From: Lophius americanus
Lineage: Eukaryota; Chordata; Actinopteri; Lophiiformes; Lophiidae
DNA length: 64,000 nucleotides
Direction: 5' to 3'
Assembly (NCBI GenBank): GCA_037951165.1
Contig: JBBDHG010000052.1
Location: forward strand, 1,429,501-1,493,500
Positions within the stretch are counted from its first letter, which is position 1. Each line of letters begins with the position of its first letter. Positions 35,860-57,404 of the stretch are shown in pieces. Position numbers and translations under genes: made by a program. Under the pieces are notes generated by a model that saw only the letters and a list, made by a program, of their open reading frames with translations, was not told the origin of the DNA and made no database searches.

Positions 35860-36310
35860 GGTAAAGACATGGCCCTAGTGCTTTTGCGACATAATGAGAC
35901 TTTTAGTGTTTTTGTGATATATTGATGTGGCTTTAGGGCCTCTGTCACATGATTCTACGGCCCCTGTTATGTTATGATCATCAATCAATCTTTATTTATA
36001 TAGCGCGTATTCACAACAACATGTTGCTCTAGTGCCTCTGTGACATTATTACTGCCTCCATGACGTAATGATGTGGCTCGAGTGCCTCTGGACTCAATGA
36101 CACGACTAATCACTCTGACATAATGATAGGACACTGGTGCTTCTGTGACTTAATCACGTGGTTCAAATGTGTTTGTGACATCATGGTGGGGCTCTAAATC
36201 ATCCGACATTAAGCTCTAGTGCTTCTGATGTAATGCTAAAACTGGGGTAATCTGTGACATAATGATTTGGCTCTATCCATATGTGATGTAAGTATGTGGC
36301 TTTAGCTCCT
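35860..36310 (+). repeat. Dispersed ~29-bp minisatellite, locus 3, interrupted by another repeat
   Basis: Units of the form GACATAATGATGTGGCTC plus TAGTGCCTCTGT recur about 12-14 times with strong decay. They are the inverse of the array at 8585-8830. A short repeat, ATCAATCAATCTTTATTTAT plus ATAGCGCGTATTCACAAC at 35980-36020, has inserted into the array. Confidence 0.75.
35978..36022. repeat. TTTATTTATATAGCGC-type dispersed repeat fragment
   Basis: ATCAATCAATCTTTATTTAT followed by ATAGCGC and ATTCACAACAA is a common short teleost repeat head; here it is truncated. Confidence 0.65.
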
Positions 36311-36747
36311 CTCCAGTCAATGGAGAACCGAATAGGATCTTCAATGGTTGTTGAACCTATCCCAAAGTGATTCTAGCACCAGCCAACAACTGGTTCACTT
36401 CAGTGGTTTAAGGGTGAGGTCCTGCATCTCTACCTGCTTGAATGTAACGTGTCTATGAAATGAAGCTACAGCAAAAGATTTGAGTGGCAAAATATGTTGT
36501 TGCCATTATGGAAAAAGAATATTTTGTCAGATGGCATCAAGAAAAATTGTGAGATGTAGTGTTGATAGAGGAAGGAATGTGGAAGGTTTAAATTCTTCCT
36601 TCTCGTCAGTCTCTCTTCAGACTGTCAGGCGACACCGAGAAGAGACGATGCATCTGAATTTACTTCAGTCCTAACCTTTTTAACATGACACACTGCTAAA
36701 GCAGTGATAGACTGCCTGAACCTGAGGCACCCTCAGCTACTCCTACC

Positions 36748-36975
36748 ATGGATTACACCACCTATCTGGGGCGCTGCATGACGCTATTCTTCATCGCAGT
36801 CTTCCTGGATGCAACAGGCCTCATCCTCTTCTTCATCGGGATCTTTGCCCCCCTCAGCTTCTGGGATTTCTTTGTCTTCTCAGGACCCCTCCTTATGTTC
36901 CTCAGCCTGGTGCTCTGGATCCTCTGGTACCTGGGAAACCTGGAGGTGCCAACGGAGGGGCTACTCCCCAATTGA
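36748..36975 (+). CDS. tmem238l: TMEM238-like small membrane protein
   Basis: A 75-residue protein in one coding exon, ATG at 36748 and TGA at 36973-36975. It consists of two hydrophobic helices (about residues 10-33 and 40-63) with the family marks YLGRCMTLFF, IGIFAPLSFWDFFVFSGPLL and ILWYLGNLEVP. Compared with the relative at 25413 it lacks the long basic tail, as expected for TMEM238L-type proteins. A CTCTCTTCAG acceptor-like site at 36611-36620 suggests an upstream non-coding exon. Function of the family is not established; the helices indicate membrane location. Confidence 0.85.
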   Translation: MDYTTYLGRCMTLFFIAVFLDATGLILFFIGIFAPLSFWDFFVFSGPLLMFLSLVLWILWYLGNLEVPTEGLLPN

Positions 36976-37159
36976 GATTCAGGGATTCTTCATTTACAAC
37001 GCAAAGCAGTTTTCTGGTACCAGAAAATTAAAGCTAGAATGCTACAGGAGCAGAACATCTCCAAATATTACAAAATAAGGACATGATTTGAGGTGAAAGA
37101 TGGATGGTACCTGGCACCTGTACTTGAAGGAGATAAGGAATCCATTATTCACTGAAATG

Positions 37160-37176
37160 AATAAATGCCTAATAAA
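37160..37176 (+). terminator. Tandem poly(A) signals of the TMEM238-like gene
   Basis: Two AATAAA hexamers at 37160-37165 and 37171-37176, about 190 bp after the stop codon, fit a short 3' UTR. Confidence 0.55.
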
Positions 37177-37299
37177 AAGACTTAACAAATTCTTTTAGTT
37201 CATTATATAATGTAACTGGTATTTGTAAGTAGAGACCGGGTCACTAGGCCACCTGTTCTACCCCCAGGCTCATTGATACAGAGCTTGTAAGATAAATGT

Positions 37300-37830
37300 A
37301 TTTATCTGTTTTAGAGTATATTTTATTTGGCTATAACATTAAGATTAAATTAAGATTAAATTAGATATTTAATTTAACACACAACATTTAGATTTGAAAT
37401 CTAGCTATTTAATATTTAGGTTTAACCTTTAGATTGTTTTTTTAAATGATCAGCTTTAATATTTAAATGAAGGTTAGTTATAATGTTTGTTTGAATATTT
37501 AGATTCAGAATTTCAATTTGATTAAGCATTGAGAATTAAAATTTAGATTCATTTCAGCGGCAGACTGAAATGAATCTAAATGAATCTAAATTCATTTCAG
37601 TCTGAAATGAATTCAGACTTAAATGAATTCATTTCAGACTGAAATGACGTGTATATTATTGCAAAATAACGTGTAACATTATTTTGCAATAACGTTTAGC
37701 GCTAAATTTGGATTAAATTTGTTATTTAGATTTAATTGAAATATTTAACATTTAAAAACCAACATTTAATCAAAAAACTTTGTTAAGGTTTGATATTTGA
37801 ATTTCAAATCTAAATCACAGATCTAACGAT
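37300..37830. repeat. Degenerate ATTTAGATTTAAAT-type array with palindromic cluster
   Basis: Loose repeats of AATATTTAGATTTAAA and AACATTTAGATTTGAAA over about 500 bp. Embedded at 37540-37650 are nested inverted copies of CATTTCAGACTGAAATG and AATGAATCTAAAT. At 37656-37694 TATTGCAAAATA and TATTTTGCAATA form a further hairpin. The same motif vocabulary appears, inverted, at 39240-39510. Confidence 0.65.
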
Positions 37831-38176
37831 CTAACGCCACAATAGGCTCACTTGCTTTAAATGTAAAACGTTCCAACTACATTTTCTGTTCAGACTTTAA
37901 GATTATAGTGAAATCATTCTGTCAATTCAATTTGGGTTATTTCCTCAAATAATGTGGCTTTTTAAACTGATGTCTTACTTTAACTTCAAAATTAGGAGCA
38001 TAGATGTTTTCAGCATATCATCTATTTATGTGTGTTGTATTTGTTTTCTTTGTGGGGACTTTCCTGTTGTGAAATCTGAAGACTTGTCGCTAACCTACTC
38101 AGAGAAAACCAGTCAAACTGGGTCCACGAAGAACTGGAGCAGGGAGCGCTCTCATTTTACAAGAAAGGGCTTCTGT

Positions 38177-38209
38177 GAGGAGGAGGAGGAGGAGGAGGAG
38201 GAGGAGGAA
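38177..38209. repeat. (GAG)n microsatellite
   Basis: About 11 GAG/AGG triplets. The glutamate run in the 93-codon frame at 37952-38233 comes from it. That frame is not otherwise supported. Confidence 0.95.
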
Positions 38210-39239
38210 GACAGAAAAATTTTCTGGTTTTGAATAACAACATAAAAAAATTGTGCAAACCCGGACTTTTGAAAGCTGTTTGTCCAGATTTAACTGAAGA
38301 TCTGGGCTTTGTTAATCTTTTCATCAAATATGTGATACAACTTGTTTCGGTTTCGTAACAAGTCGCCCTGTTTACACTGTGATTGATATTTAAACTGCAG
38401 AGAAATGCTCACGTTCAAAACAAAGAGACAAAATAGGGGAATTGTGCAATTCTTGTGGGAAAACAAAGCTTCCACTTCAATTGATTAGTTTTTTTAAATA
38501 CACATGATTTCGATGATATGAGATGTTTGCTTTAGCAGAGTAATGGATTTCAGGGTGTATATACAGTTTCAGAAGCGTCTCTCCACAGTATTTAACCCAC
38601 TCTTCTCCCAAGCTGTCCTGTTTTTATGGGCGCCTTGCACAAAAAAGAGAAGAGAGAATTTGGAAACATGTCAGCAGGCCATGCTTAATTTCCAACAGCT
38701 CAGTGTGAGTTACTGTGAGCTAATTCTAATGTGTTTCTGGGCTCTCAGGTTTCATCTCACACCTAACCTGTGCACTAAACCCTCACCTGGGTCACCTGAA
38801 CATGACACTGTTTGACTCCGTGCCATGGAGACAAAAGAAAAAGGATTAAGTTGTGGAATACCTGTCAGTGTTTGGTTGTTGTTTCTCCTGCCAGCAGCCC
38901 ACACTGCTGCAGCATCCTGCTGGCATGTCATGTCGATTAATGATCTGTTGCAGGGTTCTGGGTTTCACACACAACACTGTCTCACAGGGGTTTATTGTAC
39001 AGTCTGACCTTAGTCGGGACGAAGGACCTGCGGTAGCGCTCTGTATTACACTCGTGGTGTCACAGTCTGCCGCTGAAGGAGCTGCTCAGAGCTCCAGGGT
39101 CTCGTGTAGGGGGTGAGAGTTGTTGTCCAGGATGGATGTCTGTTTAGTTAACATTCTCCTCTCACCCACCTTCTCCACAGAGTCCAGAGGACAGTCCAGT
39201 ACAGAGCTGGACTGTCCCCTGTCACGTTATATCAATATT

Positions 39240-39515
39240 TATGAATTATGTCCAATTGATTGATTTAAATGTCGAGGTTAAATGTAAACGTTTATGCTTT
39301 AAATCTCAATATCAAATCAAATTTTCAAATCTACATTTTAATCTAAATGTTAAATATAAAATTTGAATGTACATTTCTGAAATCTAAAGGTTAAAAATGT
39401 CAAATCTAACCGTTAACTTAAATGTAAATCACAAACTATCAGTCAAATGTAAATGTTAAATCAACATTTTAAATTGACATGTTAAAATTAAAATATTAAA
39501 TATAACGTAAAATAA
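39240..39515. repeat. Degenerate AAATGTTAAATCTAAAT-type array
   Basis: Repeats of TAAATGTAAATGTTAAATC, AAATCTACATTTTAATCTAA and similar. They are the reverse-complement style of the array at 37300-37830, and the two arrays bracket about 1.4 kb of unremarkable DNA. Confidence 0.6.
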
Positions 39516-40555
39516 TTGTCAAGCCTCCTACAGTCATCCTGGGTTGGGACAGAGTGGTAGCAGGCCAAGCAGGTTATTCAGACATCCCTCTCTTTGCTGG
39601 GCAGGAGGCGTTCCCAGTGCAGATGAGATGATATATTCTGGGTCAACTCCAATTAGATGTTCCTTAAAAACCTTTGAAGGCAAGCGCTGTGGAGGCATAC
39701 TAACCCGATCCTAAAATGAGATGAGATTATTAGATTTTCTGATCAGATCAGAAAATGTTATGGCTGTAGAATTGGTCTGTGGTGAAAGAACTGAGCAATT
39801 AAATAATGAATTAAAAAGGCATCCAGAGAGGTCCTCAGCTATGATTTGAAATAAAAGAGTTACTGGGTGTTACTGAGTTAAAAGAGTGTTACTGCCTCTC
39901 CGTTCCAGCGATGTCGGCCAGAAAAGGTCTTGGTTTAGTTTCGAATCCGGGGACAGGAAGTGGCCCTGTTCCAGATGACCCGAGAGGTCATGATGAGTCA
40001 TAATGAAAGTCAGAAATGGATATTAGGGCGTCAACCAACAGCAGTTTTTTTAATCACTTCTTTGATTGATAAAAGAGGGCAAAGATGGGGAACTGGACAA
40101 ATCCCAATTTCCCTGTCTGAAGTCAAGACAGGGCGGCAACAGATTCTGCACAGTCAGATTTTTTTTATAGACTACTGAATACTCCAACACAGAAGTTGTA
40201 AACACTCCTGACAGATCAGTCCCTTTAATCCTTGTTCCAGTGATTGTAGGCTGACTCTGTGGTGGTCTTAATGAGTACATCCCCCAGACCTCTTGCCTGG
40301 TCAGTGGTTTTTAATTTGTTACTGCTTAGATGATAAAGGCGAAAACGTGTCATGTGTGTATTTGTACATGTGTAGGGATGTAGTATTCATGTATGTATGT
40401 TTGGGTGTATGTGTGTGTATGTTTAAAGATGTGCAGAAACATTCAGCCCTTGTAAAAGTAAAGGAGGAAGCACATCAAACAAAGAAGGGCTTCCTCCAAT
40501 ACTTCCTTGTATAACAATAAACACCCAGTAGGTGGCAGCAGAGGACTGATGTTTG
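39516..40555. other. Gene-free stretch
   Basis: No gene supported. A GT-rich patch (GTATGTATGTTTGGGTGTAT) occurs at 40391-40425. Frames at 39960-40280 overlap on both strands without domain features. Confidence 0.4.
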
Positions 40556-40574
40556 ACTGCAGCTGAGTTTTACT

Positions 40575-40920
40575 CATCCAGCAGTACTATTGGTATTACT
40601 AATATGGTACTGTTGTTACTACATATCACTGTTTACCACTTACCTCTACAACTACCATTCAGATATATACCACTACTATTACGATTAACACTATTACTCC
40701 CACTTCCACTTCTACCAATACTGCTAACTACTACCACTACAACTTCTGCTCCTGATGCTACTATAACAATTACTACTAGTACTACTGGTACTGCTAGTAC
40801 TAATAATAATAATAATAATACATTTAATTTATAATAAAACTTCTGCTACTAACACTACCACTGCTAACATTGTCACTATTGCGATTTCAACTCTAATACT
40901 ACTACTACTACTTATGTCTC
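40575..40920. repeat. Degenerate ACT/ATT trinucleotide array
   Basis: Interspersed ACTACT, TACTAC, (AAT)n at 40800-40819 and CTACTACTACTACTTAT near 40905. The 93-codon frame (40553-40834) full of Leu, Pro and Thr is an artefact. Confidence 0.8.
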
Positions 40921-40979
40921 TACTAGAGAGAAATATTTTCACCATGTTGTACAGTGAATGACTAAATGTATGACTAAAT

Positions 40980-41745
40980 GTAATAGATGTGAAGATCGTT
41001 TGTTTATCGCCGAAAAGGGGATCTTATGGAATCGTCATCGGCGCCACCGCCGTGTCAGCAGGAGATCCTTCATATTGACTTGACAAACTAAAAAATGCAT
41101 TATTTCCTATATCATTTACAAATTTTATATCCCTATAGACCTGAGTGCTACGGAGAACAGGATTGATTTTGGGAAAGGTCAGCTCTATATTTCCACCGCT
41201 AGGGGGAGTTTTATCTCCAAAAGTTTTTGGGTCATCATTTCTCAGCAGTTGGTCAGATTACACAGGCGTATGAAACCAAATGAGGAGATCTATTTGGTAG
41301 GGTGAGCCGTTTGTCATCCGTAACTTCTCAACCCTTAACTCAATTATGTCTAAATTTGGTTCATATAACTTGACCAAAGGATATCTGAGCTTAGAAGAAA
41401 TAGTTAACTTTATTTGTCTTCATTATTGAGCCCCTCTAGGATCTTTTCTTATAGCATATTGCTGACATAAAAATAGTTAAGTAGAGTAAATATGGACTGT
41501 TTGAGATTATTAATGAGTCACATTCAATTTGAGGAGTTCAATCAGCGGATGCTTGTAGAACGCAGGCGTTTGGGGGATATTTGGTTGATATACCTTTGCA
41601 GTCGGGTACGACAGCTTTGGCCTGGTTCAGTATTCAACATCTTTCATACATTTTTGGATTCATTCAACGTTTCATGGCAGCAGTGGAGTTTAGTGTCAGC
41701 TTTTCAACATCCAGTATTCACACCATCAATTTCTTCATGAATTGC
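40980..41745. repeat. Dispersed repeat family X, copy 1
   Basis: It shares extended similarity with 48610-48960: TGTCTAAATTTGGTTCATAT against TGTCTAAATTTAGCTCATAC, AGCATATTGCTGAC in both, and AATATGGACTGTTTGAGATT against ATATGGACAATTTGAGCTAT. The preceding AGGGGGAGTTTTATCTCC (41202-41219) and GGTCAGATTACACAGG also look like repeat text. No protein domain recognised. Confidence 0.6.
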
Positions 41746-42519
41746 ATTTTCTAGCTTTAATTATCATGTAAAATGAATGTCTACATTCAAATAGCTGTAT
41801 CAAATCACTTAAAATCAAATTGTATCGTAGGCCATGTAGCTCGATGAGTATCAAATAATTTTTCAAGGGGGATTCTGCAAGCCCCTGATGAATGGATGGT
41901 TGGATGGATGACATTAGATCGGATCATTTGTGTTCTACAGAACAAGCTCACAAGTGAAGGCCATCAAATACAGTTTGAAGAAGAAAAAAAGAACCATTGA
42001 GTTTGAATAATATTACTCCTCAACAAATGGCTATCCATCAATGGATCACTTTGAGCGTATAGTTTAATCGTTTAAGAAAAATACATAAACTGCCCATCAT
42101 TCATATCCTTCCTGTGCACTGAGTGCAGCTCTTTGAGAAATGATTACGTCATGATCAGAGTACATGAGCAACGGGGCTCATGGGTTTTCTTCATCCAAGC
42201 GCGTTCTTCTTAGTATTGATGCAGACTTAGTGAAGCAATGCCCCGCATCAAAACACTTACAGACTGTATGATCCCTGCTCTGTGAGAGTGTCTGCTCTGA
42301 GTGGACCCAGTGACTTACAGTCCTTAATTTATCATAACCTCCTCTCACACAGAGAACAGCATGCTGTAATACAGTTAGTAAACTCTCAGGCTACTAGGAA
42401 AACAGGGTTGCATGGATTCTTAAATGGATGGGTTTCATAAATGGTCCTCGGTTGTTTATTTTTGAAGACCATCAATTTTACACAACCTTTATTATGTTCA
42501 TATACAATGCCGTAGGAAA

Positions 42520-43690
42520 CCGGACCCTCCTTCTATATCTGTGTGTTTCTCAGGATAAACTGTGTCAGATTCTCCAAACCATTTTAACATAAAACAATAT
42601 GTAACCATAAACACATGTTTTACACAACATTACCTTTAGAAATGAAATCGAAAAACTACCAAACTGCGTTAATAACTGGTTCCAGCTGGACTAGATCCTT
42701 CCAGACCTGATCATTCCGTTTTACATTGGAACAGTCTGTTCAATCACATCATCCCCTCAATATAACATCTTCAGATGGAGGAAGTTGGCTCCTAGGTTTC
42801 ACCAGGAGTACTGTGTACTAAAATCGAAAGAAAATCCAGAAGAAATTAGGAAAAAGATGATTGAAATCTATCAGAGTGGGACAGGTTACAAAGCTGTTTC
42901 TTTAGGTTCTGGGACGACACAGATCAATGATGAGACACATTATCTACAAAGTGGAGAGGACTTGGAATGATAGTAAACCTTCATCAAAATGACAGACCTT
43001 GCAAAATAAAGGCTCATTCAGGAAGAATTATGGTATTCTCAAAAGATCCATAGAAAACACCCAGGACTTGCATAAAGGTCAGAGTTTATGGCTCCACTAT
43101 TCCAAATACAAAGGACAAAAAGTGTATCATGGGAGAGTGACACAACACACATTAATGAACCTCAAGAGCTTTTGAGAGAATAATCTTTGGCATGAAGAGT
43201 TAAAAGTTTAACTGTTTGAAGATAGGTGTTTTGTTACATCTAGTGTAAACCAAACACAGCATTCCAAAGGAATATTAGAGGTACGATCAAACATGGAGGT
43301 GGTATTGTGATGTTCTATTCTCTAAAGAAGAAAATTCTGAAGAAGAAATTTAGGTCGTCAGTCTGTGAGTTGAAGGTCAAACTCGACAGGGTCATGTAGC
43401 GAGACAATTATCCCAAGCAGAAGAGTAGGTCCCCCTTTGAATGGCTCCAAATTAATGGGACTAATCTTTTGGATTGGCCTAGTAAAAGTCTGAACCTGAA
43501 CCCCATTGAGATGTTGTTGTGGAAGAGCTCACAATTGCTCTGGAATACAATAAAGAGTCATAATTCCAGGTAGAGAGTAACAGCATAGCACTATTCAACT
43601 TGAATAAGCAGTCAGACAGAGCAAACCTACTCTTAAAGAGACATTGTTTCGTCATTCACTGATCCTCTCCAATTAAAACCTCAAAGGAAG
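42520..43690 (+). mobile_element. Tc1-like transposon relic with transposase pseudogene
   Basis: Sense-strand Tc1 copy. The frame 42785-42970 contains KSKENPEEIRKKMIEIYQSG, then TGYKAVSLGSGTTQI, the N-terminal helix-turn-helix of Tc1 transposases (usual ISEDLRKKIVDLHKSGKGYK). Later, after frameshifts, GATTGGCCTAGTAAAAGTCT and AACCTGAACCCCATTGAGAT (43472-43512) encode the DWPS...LNLNPIEM block with the catalytic acidic residue. Not functional. The left outer text resembles 1345-1440. Confidence 0.75.
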
Positions 43691-44192
43691 AAGGCACAAC
43701 ATTGCCCAAGGTTTAGATGAAATTCATGCCGATTTGTCCATAAATGTCCAAGTTACTAAACGTACCGGCAAATCCCACAAACTCTCAGAGTATCGATCTG
43801 TATAGAATCCTCTTTATGACATGTGTTGTGTCACTTCCTGTTCCTCTGAAGTAAACAGACATTGCTGCATCATTTCCTGTTCTTGTCCCACCCCCACCAC
43901 CAAAGTGCATCAAATGAACTAGGAACAAAAAACAAGGAACAAAATCACCAACAATAATAAACACTAACACAAATAACGATAATGCTCACTCCTCCAAAAA
44001 GCTTTCTCAAAATGAAATGCTGCGACCATGTAACATCACCACAACTTAAGCATTAGTAGGATATGCCAAAACCTACTTCTGGGTAAAATATATAGTAAAT
44101 CCATCCATTATTATTACTTTCTCCGTAATCTTGTTCAAAGCCAGACGGACAGACAAACAGACACGGATGAAAACATAACCTCCATCCTTTTA
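43620..44192. mobile_element. Relative of the fold-back element
   Basis: Matches 20581-21285 in order: CCTCAAAGGAAGAAGGCACA and CATGCCGATTTGTCCATAAA for the left arm, then AGGATATGCCAAAACCTACT at 44059 (against AGGATATGGCAAAACCTACT at 21151), and finally ACATAACCTCC at 44174. The two arms have diverged more than in the first copy. Confidence 0.6.
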
Positions 44193-44194
44193 AA

Positions 44195-44740
44195 ATCTGA
44201 TAAAAATTTGCACAATTGACATTAACAATTTATCTAGTACAAACAACGGTGCTCATTAAATATTGACTATTATTTTCATCAATTCACTATCCTCATCCCG
44301 TTCTATGAGTGTTTGCTGATTTGAAACAAGGAAAAATTCATATAGAATAAAACACATAAGATAAAAAACACAAACAATGACAGCACCGGGATCGCTGAGA
44401 GAATGTCAACTTAAAATCTGAAATTGATTTTTAAATACAAAACTTAGAAAAGGAGAATAAGACCTTTTACATCACAAATTGTTTGCATAAATACATTTTT
44501 TTTAGCAGTTTGGCCTACCACCCATACAAGAATAGAGTCTCTGAGTTCCGAAATGAATTTCAAAATTCGGACTTCAATGCCGGTTTTTCTGAGAATCAAT
44601 AATTGTACAATTAAAGTATAAAATTAATATAAGATTGAGGAGAGAAATATGTTTGGCAAAGTGAAAATACATTTACATTATAAAAACATGATGATCATCT
44701 GGACTCAGAATAACCGAACTATTATTAAAATCTTCTCCTT
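44195..44740. other. Gene-free A+T-rich stretch upstream of foxk2
   Basis: A+T-rich and without recognised repeat or exon; it passes into the mixed-composition foxk2 promoter region near 44740. Confidence 0.4.
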
Positions 44741-44859
44741 GAAATCACTGCGCCGCTTTTTGCGCCTCTCCATCCATCTGCGTGTCATGCTGCACCGCAA
44801 CCGATCTTTAATACTCCAGCTATTTTTATTATTGTTGTCATTGGTAAACACCACACAAC

Positions 44860-55083
<10,224 letters not shown>

Positions 55084-55790
55084 TAGATTCCCAACCTAAG
55101 CTGAATCCATTGGGCCTCACCCTTCCTTGCCCTCTCATCCCACCTTGTTATCATTGACTCCACGGTGCCAAAAAGAGAAGAGACGCGGAAACAAGTACCT
55201 CCTCAGTCCCCAGTCCTCTTCCACAATGCAAAAACTAAAGACCAAACTGAAAAACAAAGCCAGACAGTAGCTGATGATTGGATTCGCCAAGTTGAGACCC
55301 AAATATCAAGAACAAGCACAGGAAGAGGAAACGACATAAAATCATGATTAGACAGAGCTGACAGGACAAGCAAGGAGTCCCCAAAGAGGGAAAGGAACCT
55401 CATCCTGGTAGCATCACAGAAAAGCGCTTAACTGTGTGAAATCGATAACGAATTTCAAAAAAGGAACATTTGTCCACATACTTGATGGTAATATTCACAT
55501 CTACGGCAGCTAGCATCCATGTCCACCTCGCTAACCAGTCGTGAGTAGATATGCAGTACTCTGTTGTACATGTGTAACTTTGAGTGTTTTCCCAAGGAAC
55601 AGATTCTATCTAGAATGATTAAAAACTATTAAGTGGGATCTTGAAAAATCTTTAAGCAAAACATTTGTTTTTTTTGTTTGATTTTGGGATTATTATTTTT
55701 TTGTATTTACAGTGAAATTCATTTAGGTTTTTTCTTTCCTTTCAAGAAAATGCTATCTATGGAGTTGATGGAGTGGACGTTTTAGCTTAA
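55084..55790 (+). other. foxk2: foxk2 3' UTR, first copy of a duplicated segment
   Basis: Non-coding sequence after the stop. From about 55345 it is repeated at about 56985-57400 in the same orientation. Shared landmarks: GGTAGCATCACAGAAAAGCG, GAGTAGATATGCAGTA and CAGATTCTATCTAGAA. ATTAAA hexamers at 55619 and, in the second copy, near 57262 could serve as poly(A) signals. Confidence 0.6.
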
Positions 55791-55794
55791 GACA

Positions 55795-56975
55795 TCTTTC
55801 GTCACTGAAGTTAGCCAATGTCAGCTACCATTGCTGAAGTAAGCCCTTTTTAGTTGTAGTATCTTATGTAGGCCGTTTTCCCCTGTCGCAGCAAAAGTTG
55901 ACCAATTTTAGCTATAATATCTCATGTTTGCTCATTTCAGCTATCATCGCTAAAGTCAGCTATCATAGTCAAGTGTATTAAGGTTAACGTATTATCATTT
56001 AAGCTAGCTAATTTCTGATTTCGTGGCTAAAGTTCGCTAGTTTCACCTTTCACGCTTAAGTTTGCAAAAATTTCTGTTGGTCCATTTTAAGCGAGCTAAA
56101 GTTGACCAATTTTACCTATATTAGCCAAAATCTGCTAGTTTCTGCTTTTATATTTAAAGTGTGGTCATTTTATCTATAATAACCAAGTTAGCTATTGTTT
56201 GCAATCATTACTGGACTTTGATAATGTCAGGTATTATTGCTGAAGTTAGCAAAATTCAGCTAAAGTATCTCTTCTTAAATTGTCTAGTTTCAACATTCAT
56301 AGCTGAAGTTGATTAATATTAGCCATAATTACTAAAGTTAATTACTGTCAGCTATGATCCCTGGAATGAGCTAATGTTGGCTTTTATAGCTACATGTAGA
56401 ATTTTCATCTACCACAACCTGAGTTATTTAATATCAGCTTATCATACTTTAAGTTTGCTAATTTCAGATATAATACCTTAATTAATTTCAGTTATTGTTG
56501 CTAAAGGAAAATAACGTCAGGTATGATACCAAATGTAGTTAGATGAAGCTATCATCACTTAAGATAGCTAAAATCGGGTATTATTGTTAAAGTTAGTTAA
56601 TCTCGCATTTTATGGCTTAAGTTCACTAAAGTTGGCTATCATGGCTAAAATTTACTGCTGGTCAGCAATCATAGCTTAAGATAGTTATCATAACAGCTAA
56701 TTCCAGATATCATAGCACAAGCTAGCTGATATTAGCTAACTTAAGCTATAATGGCTAAGGTTGGCTGATGTCTTTCATAGCAAACGTTAACCGAGCCAAA
56801 GTTAGCCAATTTTAGCTGTTAAAGTTAGCTGATATCAGCAATCAAAGCTAAAGTTAGTTAATTTCAGCTATCACGGCTAAATAGCTAATGATGGCTAAAG
56901 TAAGCTGACATTAGCCAGTTTAGGCTATCATAACTCAAATTAGTTGAAGTTAGATTTCAAAGTTTAAGTTAGAGG
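55795..56975. repeat. Degenerate AGCTAA/TTAGCT-rich array
   Basis: About 1.2 kb of loosely periodic sequence built from AAAGTTAGCTAATTTCAGCT- and ATCATAGCTAAAGTT-like units of roughly 26-30 bp, with heavy substitution. Many units are internally palindromic (TTAGCTAA). Non-coding. Confidence 0.8.
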
Positions 56976-56984
56976 AAATGGCTT

Positions 56985-57400
56985 AAAATAATGATTAGAC
57001 TGGACTCACAGGACGAGCAAGGAATCCCCAAAGATGGAGAGGAGCCTCATCACGGTAGCATCACAGAAAAGCGCTCAACTGTGTGAAATCAGTAATGAAT
57101 TCCGCAATGGGAACGTTTGTCCACGTACATGATAATATTCCCATCTATGGCAGCTAGCCTCAATGTCGACCTTCCTAACCAGTTGTGAGTAGATATGCAG
57201 TATTCTGTTTCACATGTGTATCTGAGAATTTTCCAAGGCACAGATTCTATCTAGAAATAATTAAAAACTGTTAAGTGGGGTCTTCACCAACATTAAAGTA
57301 TCACAACAGATTTTTTTTGTATGTTCAGTGAAATGAATGAATGTAGTTTTTTTCCTTTTAAAGAAAACACTATCTATGGAGTGGATGTTGTTTTTCTACT
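56985..57400. repeat. Second copy of the foxk2 3' UTR segment
   Basis: Direct repeat of about 55345-55785, with shortened inner parts. It ends at AACACTATCTATGGAGTGGA (against AATGCTATCTATGGAGTTGA in copy 1). Confidence 0.85.
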
Positions 57401-57404
57401 CATC

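Noticed and set aside
40553..40834. 93-codon Leu/Thr-rich frame
   Set aside because: Translation of a degenerate trinucleotide array.
55165..55347. 60-codon frame after the foxk2 stop
   Set aside because: Lies in the 3' UTR, has no homology I recognise and no splice acceptor joining it to foxk2.
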